Source of the DNA: Keguizhuia sedimenti
Lineage (GTDB): Bacteria; Pseudomonadota; Gammaproteobacteria; Burkholderiales; Burkholderiaceae_D
Length of the DNA stretch: 64,000 nt
NCBI GenBank assembly: GCA_030715135.1
Contig: JAUYVH010000002.1
Location: 434,001 to 498,000 of the forward strand
Direction: 5' to 3'
Numbering within the stretch: position 1 is the stretch's first letter; every line of letters starts with the position of its first letter. The translations under genes were made by a program, and so were the position numbers. The notes under the pieces are model-generated. The model did no database searches, was not told the origin of the DNA, and worked only from the letters and a program-made list of their open reading frames with translations. Shown here in pieces: positions 45,340 to 55,624 of this stretch.

Positions 45340-47052
45340 TTATTTCCCTTGCGACGCCATGGCAAATGCAATGTCGCCTGAAAGACGCGGCTCTGCAATG
45401 CCGGCGGCAACATTCAGGTGCATGAAGGTCCTTGGTCCGGCGATTCCGTCCGGGCTCAAACCCTGGGTGCGCTGAAATTCTCTCAATTGGGCAATTAATG
45501 CAGTGTCGAACTTTTGCCCCGCCTGTATCTCTGTTCCGCTCAGCCTTGCCAGCTGCGCGGCAAGCCAGTCGACATCGGGACCTTGTTCTCCACCGCTAAG
45601 CGTATTGCGATAATGTTGCGGTGCACGCCAAAAGGTAACAAAGCTGCCATGAAGATGACGTCCCAAGACAATCAGGCTGACCGTATATTCACGGACCCCG
45701 TCGTGCAGCCTCGCGCCGGCTTTGTTCAATGTGAGGAGTAATACCGGATGCAGCGTATTGCTTCCATCTTTCAATTGGATGATTGCAGGCCGGTCCAGCT
45801 GGCGAAGCTCGGCCAGGCCGCCGTTGCCCTGATAACAGTGCAGTCCCTTTGCAAGCGCAGCATCGCAGGTATCGCCAGACTCCAGGCGTTCGCCCCACAG
45901 ACGGGCGAGATCGGCGTAAAGGCTTTCGCCTGCTTTATGGCTATCGTCAAATAATGCGCGCAGGTCCGCATGCATATCATTCGGATTCAATGCGGACTTT
46001 TGATCGCCCGCTCCCCTTGCCTGCTTGCCGGTCAATGCGGCAGCCTGGAGTAAAGAAGGCGGGACCACTATCTGTCTGGATGCTTCATCTTTATTTTGCG
46101 TGCTGGAGAGCGGAAGCGGCCATGCGAAGTCGCCTTGATAGTGCTTCCATCCTACTGCGCCGGCCGCTGCCAGTACGGCGACGGGAAGCGCGAAGCGCCA
46201 ATTCATGCCCTTGAGTACCGGTCGGGACTGTTTGGACGCAAACACTTCGGAAGCCGCTTTCCTGACAATGACTTGGTCAACCGTCTGCTTGCCTTCCGCA
46301 TAGGCGCCCAGCAGGGCCCGATCACACAGCAGATTGATTTTTCTCGGCACACCTTGCGTCAACTGGTGAATCAGCTCCATGGTTTTCGGTCTGAACGGCG
46401 AAGCTGTCGTCAGGCCGGCAACGGACAGGCGATGCAGGATATAGCGCGCGGTCTCCACGAGCGAAAGCGAGCCAAGGTGGTAACGTGCGATGACGCGCTG
46501 GGCAAGCTGCTGCAGTGAAGGGCTTGCCAGCATGTCGCGCAATTCCGGCTGTCCGATCAGGATAATCTGCAGGAGCTTGCGCTCATTGGTTTCCAGGTTT
46601 GTCAGCAAGCGTAGCTGTTCCAGCACATCGGGACTCAGGTTCTGCGCCTCATCGATCACCAGCACATTGGACTGACCCTTGGCATGCGAAGACAGCAAAT
46701 GCGCATTGAGCGCATCGACATAGGCTTTTACGGTGCCCGGATTCGTATCCTCTTTCGCGACCTTGACGCCGAATTCGTCGCAGATCGACTGCAACAGTTC
46801 GTCCACCGTCAGCTTGGGATTGAAGATATACGCAATATTGCAGTTTTCCGGGATCTGCTCCAGAAAGCAGCGGCATACCGTCGTTTTCCCGGCGCCGATC
46901 TCCCCCGTCAGCAGCACAAAACCGCCGCCGCTACCGATCCCGTAAAGCAGGTGCGCAAGCGCTTCCCGGTGCCGCTCGCTCATATAGAGGTAATGCGGAT
47001 CCGGCGCGATTGAAAACGGCACCTGCTTCAGCTGGAAAAATTGGGTATACAT
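45340..47052 (-). CDS. exeA: ExeA/GspA-type ATPase with peptidoglycan-binding domain
   Basis: 570 residues. An N-terminal AAA ATPase (YTQFFQLKQVPFSIAPDPHYLYMS, Walker A TGEIGAGKTT, Walker B VLVIDEAQNL) is followed by a membrane helix near 280-295 and a periplasmic part. That part contains a C39-peptidase-like region (CDAALAKGLHCYQGNGG) and a C-terminal peptidoglycan-binding repeat (LREFQRTQGLSPDGIAGPRT). The start at 47052 matches the family; the 47073 codon adds seven odd residues. It couples ATP use to secretin assembly across the wall with GspB, whose gene follows at once. Confidence 0.9.
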   Translation of the reverse strand: MYTQFFQLKQVPFSIAPDPHYLYMSERHREALAHLLYGIGSGGGFVLLTGEIGAGKTTVCRCFLEQIPENCNIAYIFNPKLTVDELLQSICDEFGVKVAKEDTNPGTVKAYVDALNAHLLSSHAKGQSNVLVIDEAQNLSPDVLEQLRLLTNLETNERKLLQIILIGQPELRDMLASPSLQQLAQRVIARYHLGSLSLVETARYILHRLSVAGLTTASPFRPKTMELIHQLTQGVPRKINLLCDRALLGAYAEGKQTVDQVIVRKAASEVFASKQSRPVLKGMNWRFALPVAVLAAAGAVGWKHYQGDFAWPLPLSSTQNKDEASRQIVVPPSLLQAAALTGKQARGAGDQKSALNPNDMHADLRALFDDSHKAGESLYADLARLWGERLESGDTCDAALAKGLHCYQGNGGLAELRQLDRPAIIQLKDGSNTLHPVLLLTLNKAGARLHDGVREYTVSLIVLGRHLHGSFVTFWRAPQHYRNTLSGGEQGPDVDWLAAQLARLSGTEIQAGQKFDTALIAQLREFQRTQGLSPDGIAGPRTFMHLNVAAGIAEPRLSGDIAFAMASQGK

Positions 47053-47290
47053 GGGCAACAAACAATAATGCAAGCGGCAAGGCTAACATAACTTTCGCAA
47101 CATAAACTTTGCGGAAAATCATCTTTTTCTTTTACGCAACTCTGGAAAGGAACCGTTTACCTGAAACGGCGTCACGATATGAACAGGAGCATTGTTGTCG
47201 CCGTTGCCCTCATATACTTCTGTATGTTCCCATACGGCGTCTTAATCGCTAATCGGAAGCAAGATTTACAGCATTGATTTAGGATTACCG

Positions 47291-48211
47291 ATGAATTTCT
47301 TTCTTGTTCGTCTGATTGGCTGCTTTTTCATAGTAAGCATTGTGGGATGTGCCGGTCCCGTACAAACAGGCAATGCACCGCAACTGCAGTCGCTGCCCGG
47401 CATTCCGGTTTATGCCGCAGGCGATATCGCCGATTGCAGAAGAGCGCTCCCCGAAAATAGCGGTGCGGCGGCAACCGCTGCATTGATCGAATCTGAACTG
47501 AAAAAAAATGCTCAGTCCGTAGTACTGGCACTGGGTGACAGTACCTATCCCAACGGTCATCAGTCGGAGTTCGCCCGGTGCTATGAACCTACCTGGGGAC
47601 GATTCAAAAACCGCACTTATCCTGCTCCGGGCAATCATGAGTACAGGACGCCAGCGGCGGCAGACTATTTCCAGTACTTCGGCGCTGCTGCAGGAAACGA
47701 CGGACGCGGATACTACAGCTTCCATGTCGGAGACTGGCATGTCATCTCACTCAACAGCAACCTGCAGGGAGATTCCTTCTCGACGCAAATGGATTGGCTG
47801 AAATCCGAGCTGGGCCAAAGCGCGGCACGCTGTACGCTGGCATATTGGCACCATCCCGTATTCAGCTCGGGTGAACATGGCAATACCGACGTCATGCTGC
47901 CGGCATGGCGCCTGCTGGCGGCGGCGAATGTTGAACTGGTGCTGGCTGCGCATGATCATCATTACGAGCGCTTTGCACCCAGGGATCACATGGGCAAGCC
48001 TGACAGCATGCATGGCATCGCGCAATTTGTCGTGGGCACAGGCGGCGCAAGACTGACGCTGATTCGTCCTTTCAGAAAGCAAAGCGAATCAAGCAGCAAT
48101 GCCAGCCACGGCGCGCTCAAGCTGGTGCTGATGCCGGGAAGCTATGCATGGGAATTCCTGCCGGTCACACCTGGCGCGCATGACGATCGTGGTTTCGGAA
48201 CCTGCCACTAG
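47291..48211 (+). CDS. Metallophosphoesterase lipoprotein
   Basis: 306 residues. Signal peptide with lipobox IVGC and Cys20. Calcineurin-like metal motifs are in order: AAGDIADC, ALGDSTYPNG, PGNHEY, YWHHPVF and AAHDHHYERF. It resembles purple acid phosphatase-type or alkaline phosphatase-like exported enzymes that release phosphate from extracellular esters. It is divergent from exeA. The exact substrate is not readable. Confidence 0.85.
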   Translation: MNFFLVRLIGCFFIVSIVGCAGPVQTGNAPQLQSLPGIPVYAAGDIADCRRALPENSGAAATAALIESELKKNAQSVVLALGDSTYPNGHQSEFARCYEPTWGRFKNRTYPAPGNHEYRTPAAADYFQYFGAAAGNDGRGYYSFHVGDWHVISLNSNLQGDSFSTQMDWLKSELGQSAARCTLAYWHHPVFSSGEHGNTDVMLPAWRLLAAANVELVLAAHDHHYERFAPRDHMGKPDSMHGIAQFVVGTGGARLTLIRPFRKQSESSSNASHGALKLVLMPGSYAWEFLPVTPGAHDDRGFGTCH

Positions 48212-48302
48212 CATGGGGCCGGTGCCATCGTTAGCCTATACTGAACCAGCCGCACGGCAAGGAATCGCCTGCATACCATCACACATCGGAAGGTGAAACG
48301 CG

Positions 48303-49355
48303 ATGCATATCGAAGAATCGGTCAAGCTGGATTTCAAGGATGTCCTGATCCGTCCCAAGCGTTCAACGCTGACTTCGCGTTCTGACGTCGACATCAACCG
48401 TGATTTTACTTTCCATCATTCAAAGAAAGTTTTTCACGGCATACCCATCATTGCGGCCAACATGGACGCTACCGGAACCCTGGAAATGGCGCAGGCGCTG
48501 GGCAAGCATGGCTTGTCCACTGCATTGCATAAACATTATCCGCAACAGCAGCTGGTCGATTTTTTCCAAAACCTGTCTTCATCCGGCCTGGCCGCCTCGT
48601 CGGTTTTTTACTCCATGGGCATTACCCATGCCGACTATGATAAGTTCTGCAGCGTAATGAAACACTGCGGCGACCGAATCGAATATCTGTGTATTGATGT
48701 GGCCAACGGCTATACGGAGAGCTTCATTAATTTCGTCAAGAAAGTACGCGGCCACTTTCCGTCATTGACCATCATGGCAGGCAATGTCGTAACCGGTGAA
48801 ATGACAGAAGAATTGATTCTGGCCGGAGCGGATATCGTGAAAGTCGGCATCGGTCCCGGGTCGGTATGTACGACCCGGAAAATGACCGGTGTCGGCTATC
48901 CGCAATTGTCGGCCATCATCGAATGCGCTGACGCGGCTCATGGCCTGGGCGGCCAGATCTGCGCCGATGGCGGTTGCGTCGTGCCCGGCGATATAGCCAA
49001 GGCATTCGGCGGAGGGGCCGATTTCATCATGCTCGGCGGCATGCTGGCCGGCCATGATGAATCCGGAGGGGATCTGGTAGAACTTGAAGGCAAACGCTTC
49101 AAGGGATTTTACGGAATGAGCAGCCGCGCCGCGATGGATAAATATGCCGGGGGCGTAGCCCGCTATCGTGCTGCCGAAGGCAAGGAAGTGCTGGTCGAGT
49201 ATCGCGGCCCCGTTGAGCAAACCTTGCAGGAAATTCTCGGAGGCGTTCGCTCCGCCTGCACCTATGTCGGCGCACACAGGTTGAAGGAGCTGACCAAGCG
49301 AACCACGTTCATACGCGTAACGCAGCAACTGAATGAAGCATTTGGAAAATCCTGA
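48303..49355 (+). CDS. guaC: GMP reductase
   Basis: 350 residues. It converts GMP to IMP with [27 protein letters not shown] carries the catalytic Cys, [38 protein letters not shown] the phosphate loop, and [16 protein letters not shown] the flap. The absence of CBS domains separates it from IMP dehydrogenase. GGAAGG precedes the ATG by eight bases. It is followed within a few bases by thpR. Confidence 0.95.
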   Translation: MHIEESVKLDFKDVLIRPKRSTLTSRSDVDINRDFTFHHSKKVFHGIPIIAANMDATGTLEMAQALGKHGLSTALHKHYPQQQLVDFFQNLSSSGLAASSVFYSMGITHADYDKFCSVMKHCGDRIEYLCIDVANGYTESFINFVKKVRGHFPSLTIMAGNVVTGEMTEELILAGADIVKVGIGPGSVCTTRKMTGVGYPQLSAIIECADAAHGLGGQICADGGCVVPGDIAKAFGGGADFIMLGGMLAGHDESGGDLVELEGKRFKGFYGMSSRAAMDKYAGGVARYRAAEGKEVLVEYRGPVEQTLQEILGGVRSACTYVGAHRLKELTKRTTFIRVTQQLNEAFGKS

Positions 49356-49359
49356 CGCC

Positions 49360-49893
49360 ATGCGCCTGTTTTTTGCCCTCTGGCCGGATGAAGCAACGCG
49401 TGCACAGCTGGCGGAGCTTCAGCACGGGTTGAAGGGACGCAAGACTAAACGCTCCAACCTGCACATGACGCTTGCCTTCCTTGGCGAGCAGCCGGAATCA
49501 TCGCTCGCCATGCTGAAGGGCCTTCTTCAAGAATTAACGGTGCCCGACATGCGCTTGATGATTGACCATATCGTTTACAGGAAACGCCAGCGCATGGTCT
49601 GGGCCGGTATCCATGAGGATCCGGAATCCCTGTTCCGATTGCAGCGCGATATTTGTACTGCCCTTGAACGATGCGGCATCGAATTCGACCAGCGCAATCA
49701 TTTCAAGCCGCATATCACGCTGACCCGGGATGCCGCGCCTGTGGAGGCTCTCCATTTTGAACCCGTCGCGTGGCGCGCATGTCATGTTGCACTCGTGCAA
49801 TCGGTCACAGACAAAACGGGGGTTTCTTACCACGTTCTGGCATCCCGGTTTTCCAGCACGAACACTGAAAGCAATGAGAATCGTACCGGCTGA
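49360..49893 (+). CDS. thpR: RNA 2',3'-cyclic phosphodiesterase
   Basis: 177 residues from the ATG at 49360. Two H-x-T-x motifs of the 2H phosphoesterase family are present: HMTLAFLG and HITLTRD. The family opens 2',3'-cyclic phosphates and was first seen as a 2'-5' RNA ligase. RLFFALWPDEATRAQL is the typical N-terminus. The start lies five bases after the guaC stop, so it is co-transcribed. It is convergent with tcdA. Confidence 0.92.
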   Translation: MRLFFALWPDEATRAQLAELQHGLKGRKTKRSNLHMTLAFLGEQPESSLAMLKGLLQELTVPDMRLMIDHIVYRKRQRMVWAGIHEDPESLFRLQRDICTALERCGIEFDQRNHFKPHITLTRDAAPVEALHFEPVAWRACHVALVQSVTDKTGVSYHVLASRFSSTNTESNENRTG

Positions 49894-49906
49894 ATCAGAT
49901 GAAAAA

Positions 49907-50827
49907 TCAGGCGGCGATAGGATCGTCGCAGGATACGGCTGTTGCGCAGGGTTCGGTTTCAAGCTCGTTTGCAGCCAAAATCCCTGATACCGTATCTTGT
50001 TTTGAGGAAGAAACCGCAGCATCGGCTGCAAGATGCCGCAAGACTTGCGCAGCAGCGGTCAGGCCAAAACTTGCCGTCACCACCATCGCAGACCCAAAGC
50101 CGGCGCAGTTCAATCCGGTGATTCCTTGCTCACCGACTGCACATGCTTCCGCTGATTCCGGCATGCGCACCGGTTCAGTAGAAAACACTGCTTCGATGCC
50201 GAACTTGGTTTTGGCGCTGCGCGAAAATCCGTAATTATTTCGCAGCAGCTTGCGTACGCGCTTCAAAAGCGGTTCCTGTTCGGTGCGGGTCAAGTCGCGC
50301 ACTTCAATGCGGGTCGGATCAATCTGTCCTCCGGCGCTGCCGATCGTAATCAGACGAATGCCATGTGCACGGCAATAGGCAATCAGGGCGGCCTTGGCAC
50401 GCGCATTGTCGATGGCATCGATCACATAATCAAAATTTCCCGCACCGATCATTTCATCGAGATTGTCCGGGCTGATGAAATCTTCGATCTCGGTCACATT
50501 ACAAAAAGGATTGATCTGCGCAATCCGTTCCGCCAATGCGCTGACCTTGGGCTTGCCCAAGGTATCGGTCAATGCGTGAATCTGGCGATTGATATTGGAT
50601 TCGGCCACATTATCCAGATCGATCATGGTGATATGGCCGATGGCGCTGCGCGCCAGCGCTTCCACGATCCATGAACCGACTCCGCCTACCCCAATCACGC
50701 ATACGCGCGCGGACGCAAATCTCCCGAGGGCCTGCGCCCCGTACAGGCGCGCAATGCCGCCGAATCGACGTTGAAAATCAACATCGCTCAGCCCTGCATC
50801 GGATAAATGGGAATTGATCGGTTCCAT
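49907..50827 (-). CDS. tcdA: tRNA threonylcarbamoyladenosine dehydratase
   Basis: 306 residues of the E1-like/ThiF fold. It cyclises t6A37 in tRNA to ct6A using ATP. RFGGIARLYGAQAL, the nucleotide loop VIGVGGVGSWIVEALARSAIG, IDLDNVAESNINRQ and the catalytic-type region with GSAGGQIDPTRIEVRDL match TcdA/CsdL. The same window holds tsaC, which makes the t6A precursor, although far away. Confidence 0.93.
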   Translation of the reverse strand: MEPINSHLSDAGLSDVDFQRRFGGIARLYGAQALGRFASARVCVIGVGGVGSWIVEALARSAIGHITMIDLDNVAESNINRQIHALTDTLGKPKVSALAERIAQINPFCNVTEIEDFISPDNLDEMIGAGNFDYVIDAIDNARAKAALIAYCRAHGIRLITIGSAGGQIDPTRIEVRDLTRTEQEPLLKRVRKLLRNNYGFSRSAKTKFGIEAVFSTEPVRMPESAEACAVGEQGITGLNCAGFGSAMVVTASFGLTAAAQVLRHLAADAAVSSSKQDTVSGILAANELETEPCATAVSCDDPIAA

Positions 50828-50913
50828 CCCGTCATTTTAACGGATGGAAAGCGTTTCTTTTGCCTTAGGATAAGTTTCAGCGGTTTTTTTGTGGCGGTTT
50901 TGGCGCATTTTTC

Positions 50914-52059
50914 GTGACTTACTTTTCATTATTTCAACTGATTGCCATTTCGATAGCTGCCCATGTCGCGCTGGCCGGTGCAAGAGTGACAAGTTCCCTG
51001 TACGCGATCTCCCTTCACGCATCTGAACTGACCATCGGCGTTTTGATTGCCTTGTTTGCGGTCTTTCCAATGATATTCGGCGTATCGATGGGACGCTTGA
51101 TTGACAGCATCGGGATCAAGCGCCCCATGCGTCTGGGCTGTCTTGCCATTGCTGCAGGCTGCGCCTTGTCTGGCATGGGCGGATTGCTCACGCTGTTCTT
51201 TGCCGTACCCCTGATCGGCACCGGTTTCATGGCTGTGCATATCGGATCGCAACATGCGGTGGGCGCATTGAGCACAACGGAAACACGCTCCGGCAACTTC
51301 AGCTGGCTGTCCCTGGGATTTTCCATGTCGAGCTTCACGGGACCCATCATTGCCGGCCTTCTGATTGACCATGTCGGATTCTCGACGAGCTATTTCGTAT
51401 GCTGCGGGTTTGCGTTGCTGGCATTCGCATTGATTGCAAGCGGCCACCTGAATGGAGTGCGGGTGCAAATCCACGCCCGTCCTGCCAAACACTGCGCCAT
51501 GTTCGAGCTGCTGCATGAGCCGGAAATGCGCCGCATCTATTTTGCCAGTGTGCTGCTCGCCGCGGCCTGGGATCTGTTTACTTACCTGACACCGATACAG
51601 GGTTCGAAAATGGGCCTCTCGGCATCGATGATCGGCTTGATCTTCGGCGTATTTTCGGCCGCAACATTTGCAGTTCGGCTTGCGATGCCCTGGCTGAAGC
51701 GCCGCTATTCGGAATGGCAAATACTTGCCGGCGCATTATTGCTGGCAATGTTTTGCTACCTTGCTTTTCCATTTGCACAGCATGCGTTTTCATTGATGGT
51801 AATCGCCGCCCTGCTGGGCATCGCTCTTGGCTCCAGCCAGCCGAACATACTGGCTCTTTTGCATCAGGCCGCACCTGCCGGCCGCGGCGGCGAGGCAATC
51901 GGCATTCGCGCAACGATCGGCAATGCCAGCCAGGTGTTTTTACCGCTGGCATTCGGCGCTGCGGGCCTGGTTGTCGGGCCATTTGCCATTTTCTGGGGAA
52001 TGGGCATGATCATCGCCAGCGGCATAGCCCCTGCATGGCGCAGGGCGTCACAGACCTAA
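50914..52059 (+). CDS. MFS transporter
   Basis: 381 residues with about twelve membrane segments and the MFS loop motif GRLIDSIGIKRPMRLG between helices 2 and 3. The frame begins with GTG and no clear Shine-Dalgarno. The hydrophobic start (YFSLFQLIAISIAAHVAL) fits a first helix, so the true start should be near. The substrate is unknown. It is divergent from tcdA and upstream of pdxH. Confidence 0.82.
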   Translation: MTYFSLFQLIAISIAAHVALAGARVTSSLYAISLHASELTIGVLIALFAVFPMIFGVSMGRLIDSIGIKRPMRLGCLAIAAGCALSGMGGLLTLFFAVPLIGTGFMAVHIGSQHAVGALSTTETRSGNFSWLSLGFSMSSFTGPIIAGLLIDHVGFSTSYFVCCGFALLAFALIASGHLNGVRVQIHARPAKHCAMFELLHEPEMRRIYFASVLLAAAWDLFTYLTPIQGSKMGLSASMIGLIFGVFSAATFAVRLAMPWLKRRYSEWQILAGALLLAMFCYLAFPFAQHAFSLMVIAALLGIALGSSQPNILALLHQAAPAGRGGEAIGIRATIGNASQVFLPLAFGAAGLVVGPFAIFWGMGMIIASGIAPAWRRASQT

Positions 52060-52202
52060 ACCCGGCTCCAAGTCCAAGTGACGAACTCCGGTACCGCTTG
52101 ATTAATCGACTATCTTGAGAGGACTTTGCCGCAAGAGGATACGCAAGTCCGGTAAAACCATGCACAATAGCACCGGAATTTGACTTCATCAGGAGAACCG
52201 GC

Positions 52203-52835
52203 ATGTCGATTGCAGATTTGCGCAAGGAATATATGCGCGCCAGCTTGGACGAAAAAGACACGGATGAAAATCCTATCGTACAGTTCGAAAGGTGGTTTCA
52301 CGAAGCCCTGCAAGCGGATATTCTGGAAGCCAATGCCATGAGCGTGGCAACCGTCGGTGAAAACGGCCGTCCCTCCTCCCGCATTTTGCTGTTGAAAGAT
52401 ATAGGAGCTGGCGGATTTTCCTGGTTCACCAATTATGAGAGCCGAAAAGGCAGGGAACTGGCGGCAAATCCTTATGCAGCCCTGCTGTTTCACTGGATCG
52501 AGCTGGAGCGGCAGGTCAGGATCGAAGGGCGCGTTGAGCGCGTTTCGGAAGCTGAAAGCGATGCCTATTTCCACAGCCGTCCTCTGGGCAGCCGGATTGG
52601 AGCAATTGCCTCCGCGCAAAGCCGTCCTGTTGATAATCGTCAAGCTTTAGAGCAGCAGGTTATGCATACTGAACAAAAATGCGGTAATAATCCACCGCGC
52701 CCTGCGCATTGGGGAGGCTTTCGGCTGATTCCCGATACAATCGAATTCTGGCAGGGGCGCAGTTCACGCTTGCATGATCGTATTCTGTACACCTTGCATG
52801 AGGGAAGATGGAAGCGCCAGCGCTTGCAGCCTTGA
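52203..52835 (+). CDS. pdxH: Pyridoxamine 5'-phosphate oxidase
   Basis: 210 residues. It oxidises pyridoxine or pyridoxamine phosphate to pyridoxal phosphate with [54 protein letters not shown] and the C-terminal [22 protein letters not shown] are the family signatures; RLHDRI is in the conserved closing motif. AGGAGAA precedes the ATG. Confidence 0.95.
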   Translation: MSIADLRKEYMRASLDEKDTDENPIVQFERWFHEALQADILEANAMSVATVGENGRPSSRILLLKDIGAGGFSWFTNYESRKGRELAANPYAALLFHWIELERQVRIEGRVERVSEAESDAYFHSRPLGSRIGAIASAQSRPVDNRQALEQQVMHTEQKCGNNPPRPAHWGGFRLIPDTIEFWQGRSSRLHDRILYTLHEGRWKRQRLQP

Positions 52836-52891
52836 TTCCCTGATGAGGTGATTCCGGTTGTTGTCCATTGCATCGATTTAAGGGAGGAATC

Positions 52892-54094
52892 GTGTTTTGG
52901 GAAAAGCGGCTCGAAAACTGGATTAAGCATGTCCGTCACACTTCTGCATTGCCCTTGCGGCTCAAACTCTGGAACGGCCGGGAATTCGACTTCGGTCAAA
53001 ATGCTCCGCAGGTAACGATCCGGGTACCGCAGGCATCGTCATTGGTCTACCTGCTGACGCCTTCGCTTTCCAACCTTGGAAAGGCGTATGTGGAAGGCAA
53101 GCTTGAAGTCGAAGGACGCGTCAACGAGATTATCCGGGTTGCCAATACCCTGGCAAAGGAAACGCTCAAACCCGAAGGCAAATTTGCCCGCTTGGCCCGC
53201 CCTTTTCACCATACCCGGAAAAAGGACGCAGAAGCGATTCAATATCATTACGATGTCTCGAACGATTTCTACCGCGTCTGGCTCGATGACAATATGGTGT
53301 ATTCATGCGCCTATTTCGAAAACGGCGACGAGGATCTGGCAACAGCGCAACTGAAAAAAATCGATCATATCCTGACGAAAATCCAGGTCCGGCCGAACGA
53401 CCGGCTGCTCGACATCGGTTGCGGCTGGGGTGCACTGGTCATCCGCGCGGCGCAGAAATTTGGCGCCCGCTGCGTAGGAATCACCTTGTCGCAAAACCAA
53501 TATGAGCTGGCCACCGAACGTGTAAAACAGCTTGGCTTGGCAGACCGTGTGGAAATACGTTTGCAGGACTATCGCGACGTCACCGGCACCTTCGACCGCA
53601 TCACCAGCGTAGGCATGTTCGAACATGTCGGCATCAAGCACTTGCCGGCCTATTTCGCAAAAATGCGCACCCTATTGGCCGACGACGGCTTCGCCATGAA
53701 CCATGGCATCACGACCACCGATGTCAACAACGGCGAATCACCCTATGGCGGCGGCGAGTTCATTGAAAATTATGTTTTTCCGCACGGTGAATTGCCGCAT
53801 ATTTCACACGTATTGCGGGCAATGCAGGAAGGCGGCCTGGAGCCGCTGGATGTAGAGAACCTGCGCCGGCACTACGCAAAGACCTGTTCCATCTGGGCTG
53901 ACAACTTCGAATCGAACACCGAGCGTATCAGGCAGCTCGTGGACGACAGGCGCTTCCGCATCTGGCGGGTTTATCTTGCCGGTTGCGCATACGCTTTTGC
54001 ACAGGACTGGATCTCGCTCAACCAGGTCGTATGCAGCAAGGCGGGACGGGACATCTCCACTCTGCCCCTGTCACGCAAATACATGTATCAATAA
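52892..54094 (+). CDS. Cyclopropane-fatty-acyl-phospholipid synthase family methyltransferase
   Basis: About 400 residues. The GTG at 52892 is chosen as start because AGGGAGG lies just before it; the TTG at 52868 has no such site. HYDVSNDFYRVWLDDNMVYSCAYF is the CFA synthase signature, and LDIGCGWGALVIRAAQKFGARCVGITLS the S-adenosylmethionine site. VGMFEHVG carries the conserved Glu. It should methylenate double bonds of membrane lipids, although some relatives act on other lipids. Confidence 0.9.
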   Translation: MFWEKRLENWIKHVRHTSALPLRLKLWNGREFDFGQNAPQVTIRVPQASSLVYLLTPSLSNLGKAYVEGKLEVEGRVNEIIRVANTLAKETLKPEGKFARLARPFHHTRKKDAEAIQYHYDVSNDFYRVWLDDNMVYSCAYFENGDEDLATAQLKKIDHILTKIQVRPNDRLLDIGCGWGALVIRAAQKFGARCVGITLSQNQYELATERVKQLGLADRVEIRLQDYRDVTGTFDRITSVGMFEHVGIKHLPAYFAKMRTLLADDGFAMNHGITTTDVNNGESPYGGGEFIENYVFPHGELPHISHVLRAMQEGGLEPLDVENLRRHYAKTCSIWADNFESNTERIRQLVDDRRFRIWRVYLAGCAYAFAQDWISLNQVVCSKAGRDISTLPLSRKYMYQ

Positions 54095-54177
54095 TTTTCG
54101 ATGCATTGCCACATGTAACAGAAGCATTTCCGGCGGAAATCAGCATAGCCTTTTTCCGCTTTTTCCGTTCCAGAATT

Positions 54178-54714
54178 TCAGCGCGGAGAATTCAATTTAT
54201 CCTTGAACATCTGCCTGAATTTCGCGACTTTGGGCGCAACGACGAATGCGCAGTAACCTTGCAGCGGATTCTGGCGGAAATAATTCTGATGGAAATCCTC
54301 GGCCTTGTAATAGGTTTCCGCCGGTTTCAATTCCGTCACGATCGGCGCATCCCACACATTGGCCATTTCCGCAATCACTTGCTTGGCAACGCTCTGCTGC
54401 TCCGGCGAATGGTAATAGATCACCGAGCGGTACTGGGTACCGACGTCATTTCCCTGGCGGTTCAGCGTAGTCGGATCGTGGATCGTAAAAAAGATTTCCA
54501 GTATTTCACGATAGCTGACCTCTTGCGGATCGAAGGTGAGACGTACGACTTCGGCGTGGCCGGTGGTGCCTGCGCAGACAGCTTCGTATGTGGGATTAGG
54601 AATTTGCCCGCCGGTGTAGCCTGATTCCACATGCTGCACTCCTTTGAGCTCCTGGTACACTGCTTCAAGGCACCAGAAACATCCTCCGCCCAATGTCGCA
54701 ATTTCCGTTGCCAT
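54178..54714 (-). CDS. msrA: Peptide methionine sulfoxide reductase MsrA
   Basis: 178 residues. It reduces methionine-S-sulfoxide in proteins. The active-site GGGCFWCLEAVYQ with Cys12 is at the N-terminus, followed by VESGYTGGQIPNPTYEAVCAGTTGHAEVV and QYRSVIYYHSPEQ. No MsrB domain is fused or adjacent. It is convergent with the CFA-type gene. Confidence 0.95.
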   Translation of the reverse strand: MATEIATLGGGCFWCLEAVYQELKGVQHVESGYTGGQIPNPTYEAVCAGTTGHAEVVRLTFDPQEVSYREILEIFFTIHDPTTLNRQGNDVGTQYRSVIYYHSPEQQSVAKQVIAEMANVWDAPIVTELKPAETYYKAEDFHQNYFRQNPLQGYCAFVVAPKVAKFRQMFKDKLNSPR

Positions 54715-54924
54715 AAAAGTCTCCGAATACGTTCAAGATGAGGTTAACTGTATCGCAAACCGCAGGCAATGCCTATCTGGATTAAACTTTCTGTGAGGTT
54801 CCAGGCAATCCGGAAGTAATTTGAGAGTTTCCACTGCACGATTTTCTTTTGGCATAATGGCGCACTTGTTTCCCGATTCGATCGTGCTGGATCGGCGCAA
54901 CCAGCCTTACCAGACCGATTTCCT

Positions 54925-55449
54925 ATGTCAAAACGCCCCTCCGATCCGTTGCCGCCCGAATTCGATTCGCGCCATTTCCGCCATGCGCTTTCCCAGTTCG
55001 CAACCGGTGTGACGGTGATTACCACACGTCTTGAGGACGGCAGGTTTTTCGGCCTGACGGCGAGCTCCTTCAATTCGCTTTCCCTCGATCCGCCATTGGT
55101 GCTATGGAGCCTTGCGCGCAGTGCGAGCAGCTTGCCTCTGTTCATGGGTAACACTCATTATGTAATCAACGTGCTGGCAGCCGATCAGGCTGCGCTGGCA
55201 GAACGTTTTGCGCAGCGCATCGACAACCGTTTCGATGGCGTGGAATTCGTGCTTTCTTATACCGGCTTGCCGATCATTCAGGGTGCAACCGCCTGGTTTG
55301 AATGCCATAACCGCAGCCGCTATCCGGAAGGCGACCATGTGATCTTCGTGGGCGAAGTTGAACGTTGCGATGTGCAGGCGCGCCCTGCCCTCGTTTTCCA
55401 CGACGGCCATTTCTCTTCTACAGGAAGACCCGGCGGAAGTATTTCCTAG
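54925..55449 (+). CDS. Flavin reductase family protein
   Basis: 174 residues of the FMN-binding split-barrel flavin reductase type. FRHALSQFATGVTVITTR, FGLTASSFNSLSLDPPLVLWSLARSAS and HVIFVGEVERCDV are family motifs. It reduces FMN or FAD with NAD(P)H, often for a partner monooxygenase; none is nearby. A terminator follows. Confidence 0.9.
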   Translation: MSKRPSDPLPPEFDSRHFRHALSQFATGVTVITTRLEDGRFFGLTASSFNSLSLDPPLVLWSLARSASSLPLFMGNTHYVINVLAADQAALAERFAQRIDNRFDGVEFVLSYTGLPIIQGATAWFECHNRSRYPEGDHVIFVGEVERCDVQARPALVFHDGHFSSTGRPGGSIS

Positions 55450-55523
55450 CTCCTCGCCAGATTCCCGATCCGGGTCTTCGGTTTTCGACGCCGCGCAGTC
55501 GTCGTTCAGGTCGCACATCCGTA

Positions 55524-55552
55524 TAAAAACCATCGGCGCGCCGATGGTTTTT
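55524..55552. terminator. Intrinsic terminator after the flavin reductase gene
   Basis: AAAACCATCGGCG and CGCCGATGGTTTTTT form a near-perfect hairpin at 55524-55552 with a T-run on the plus strand and an A-run before it. It may also serve the convergent UPF0016 gene. Confidence 0.88.
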
Positions 55553-55624
55553 TAAGAGCAGGTCTTCACTGGTCAATCTGCAAAAAAGTAGACGGCGGCT
55601 GGCACTTCTGCATTGGAAGCGCCG

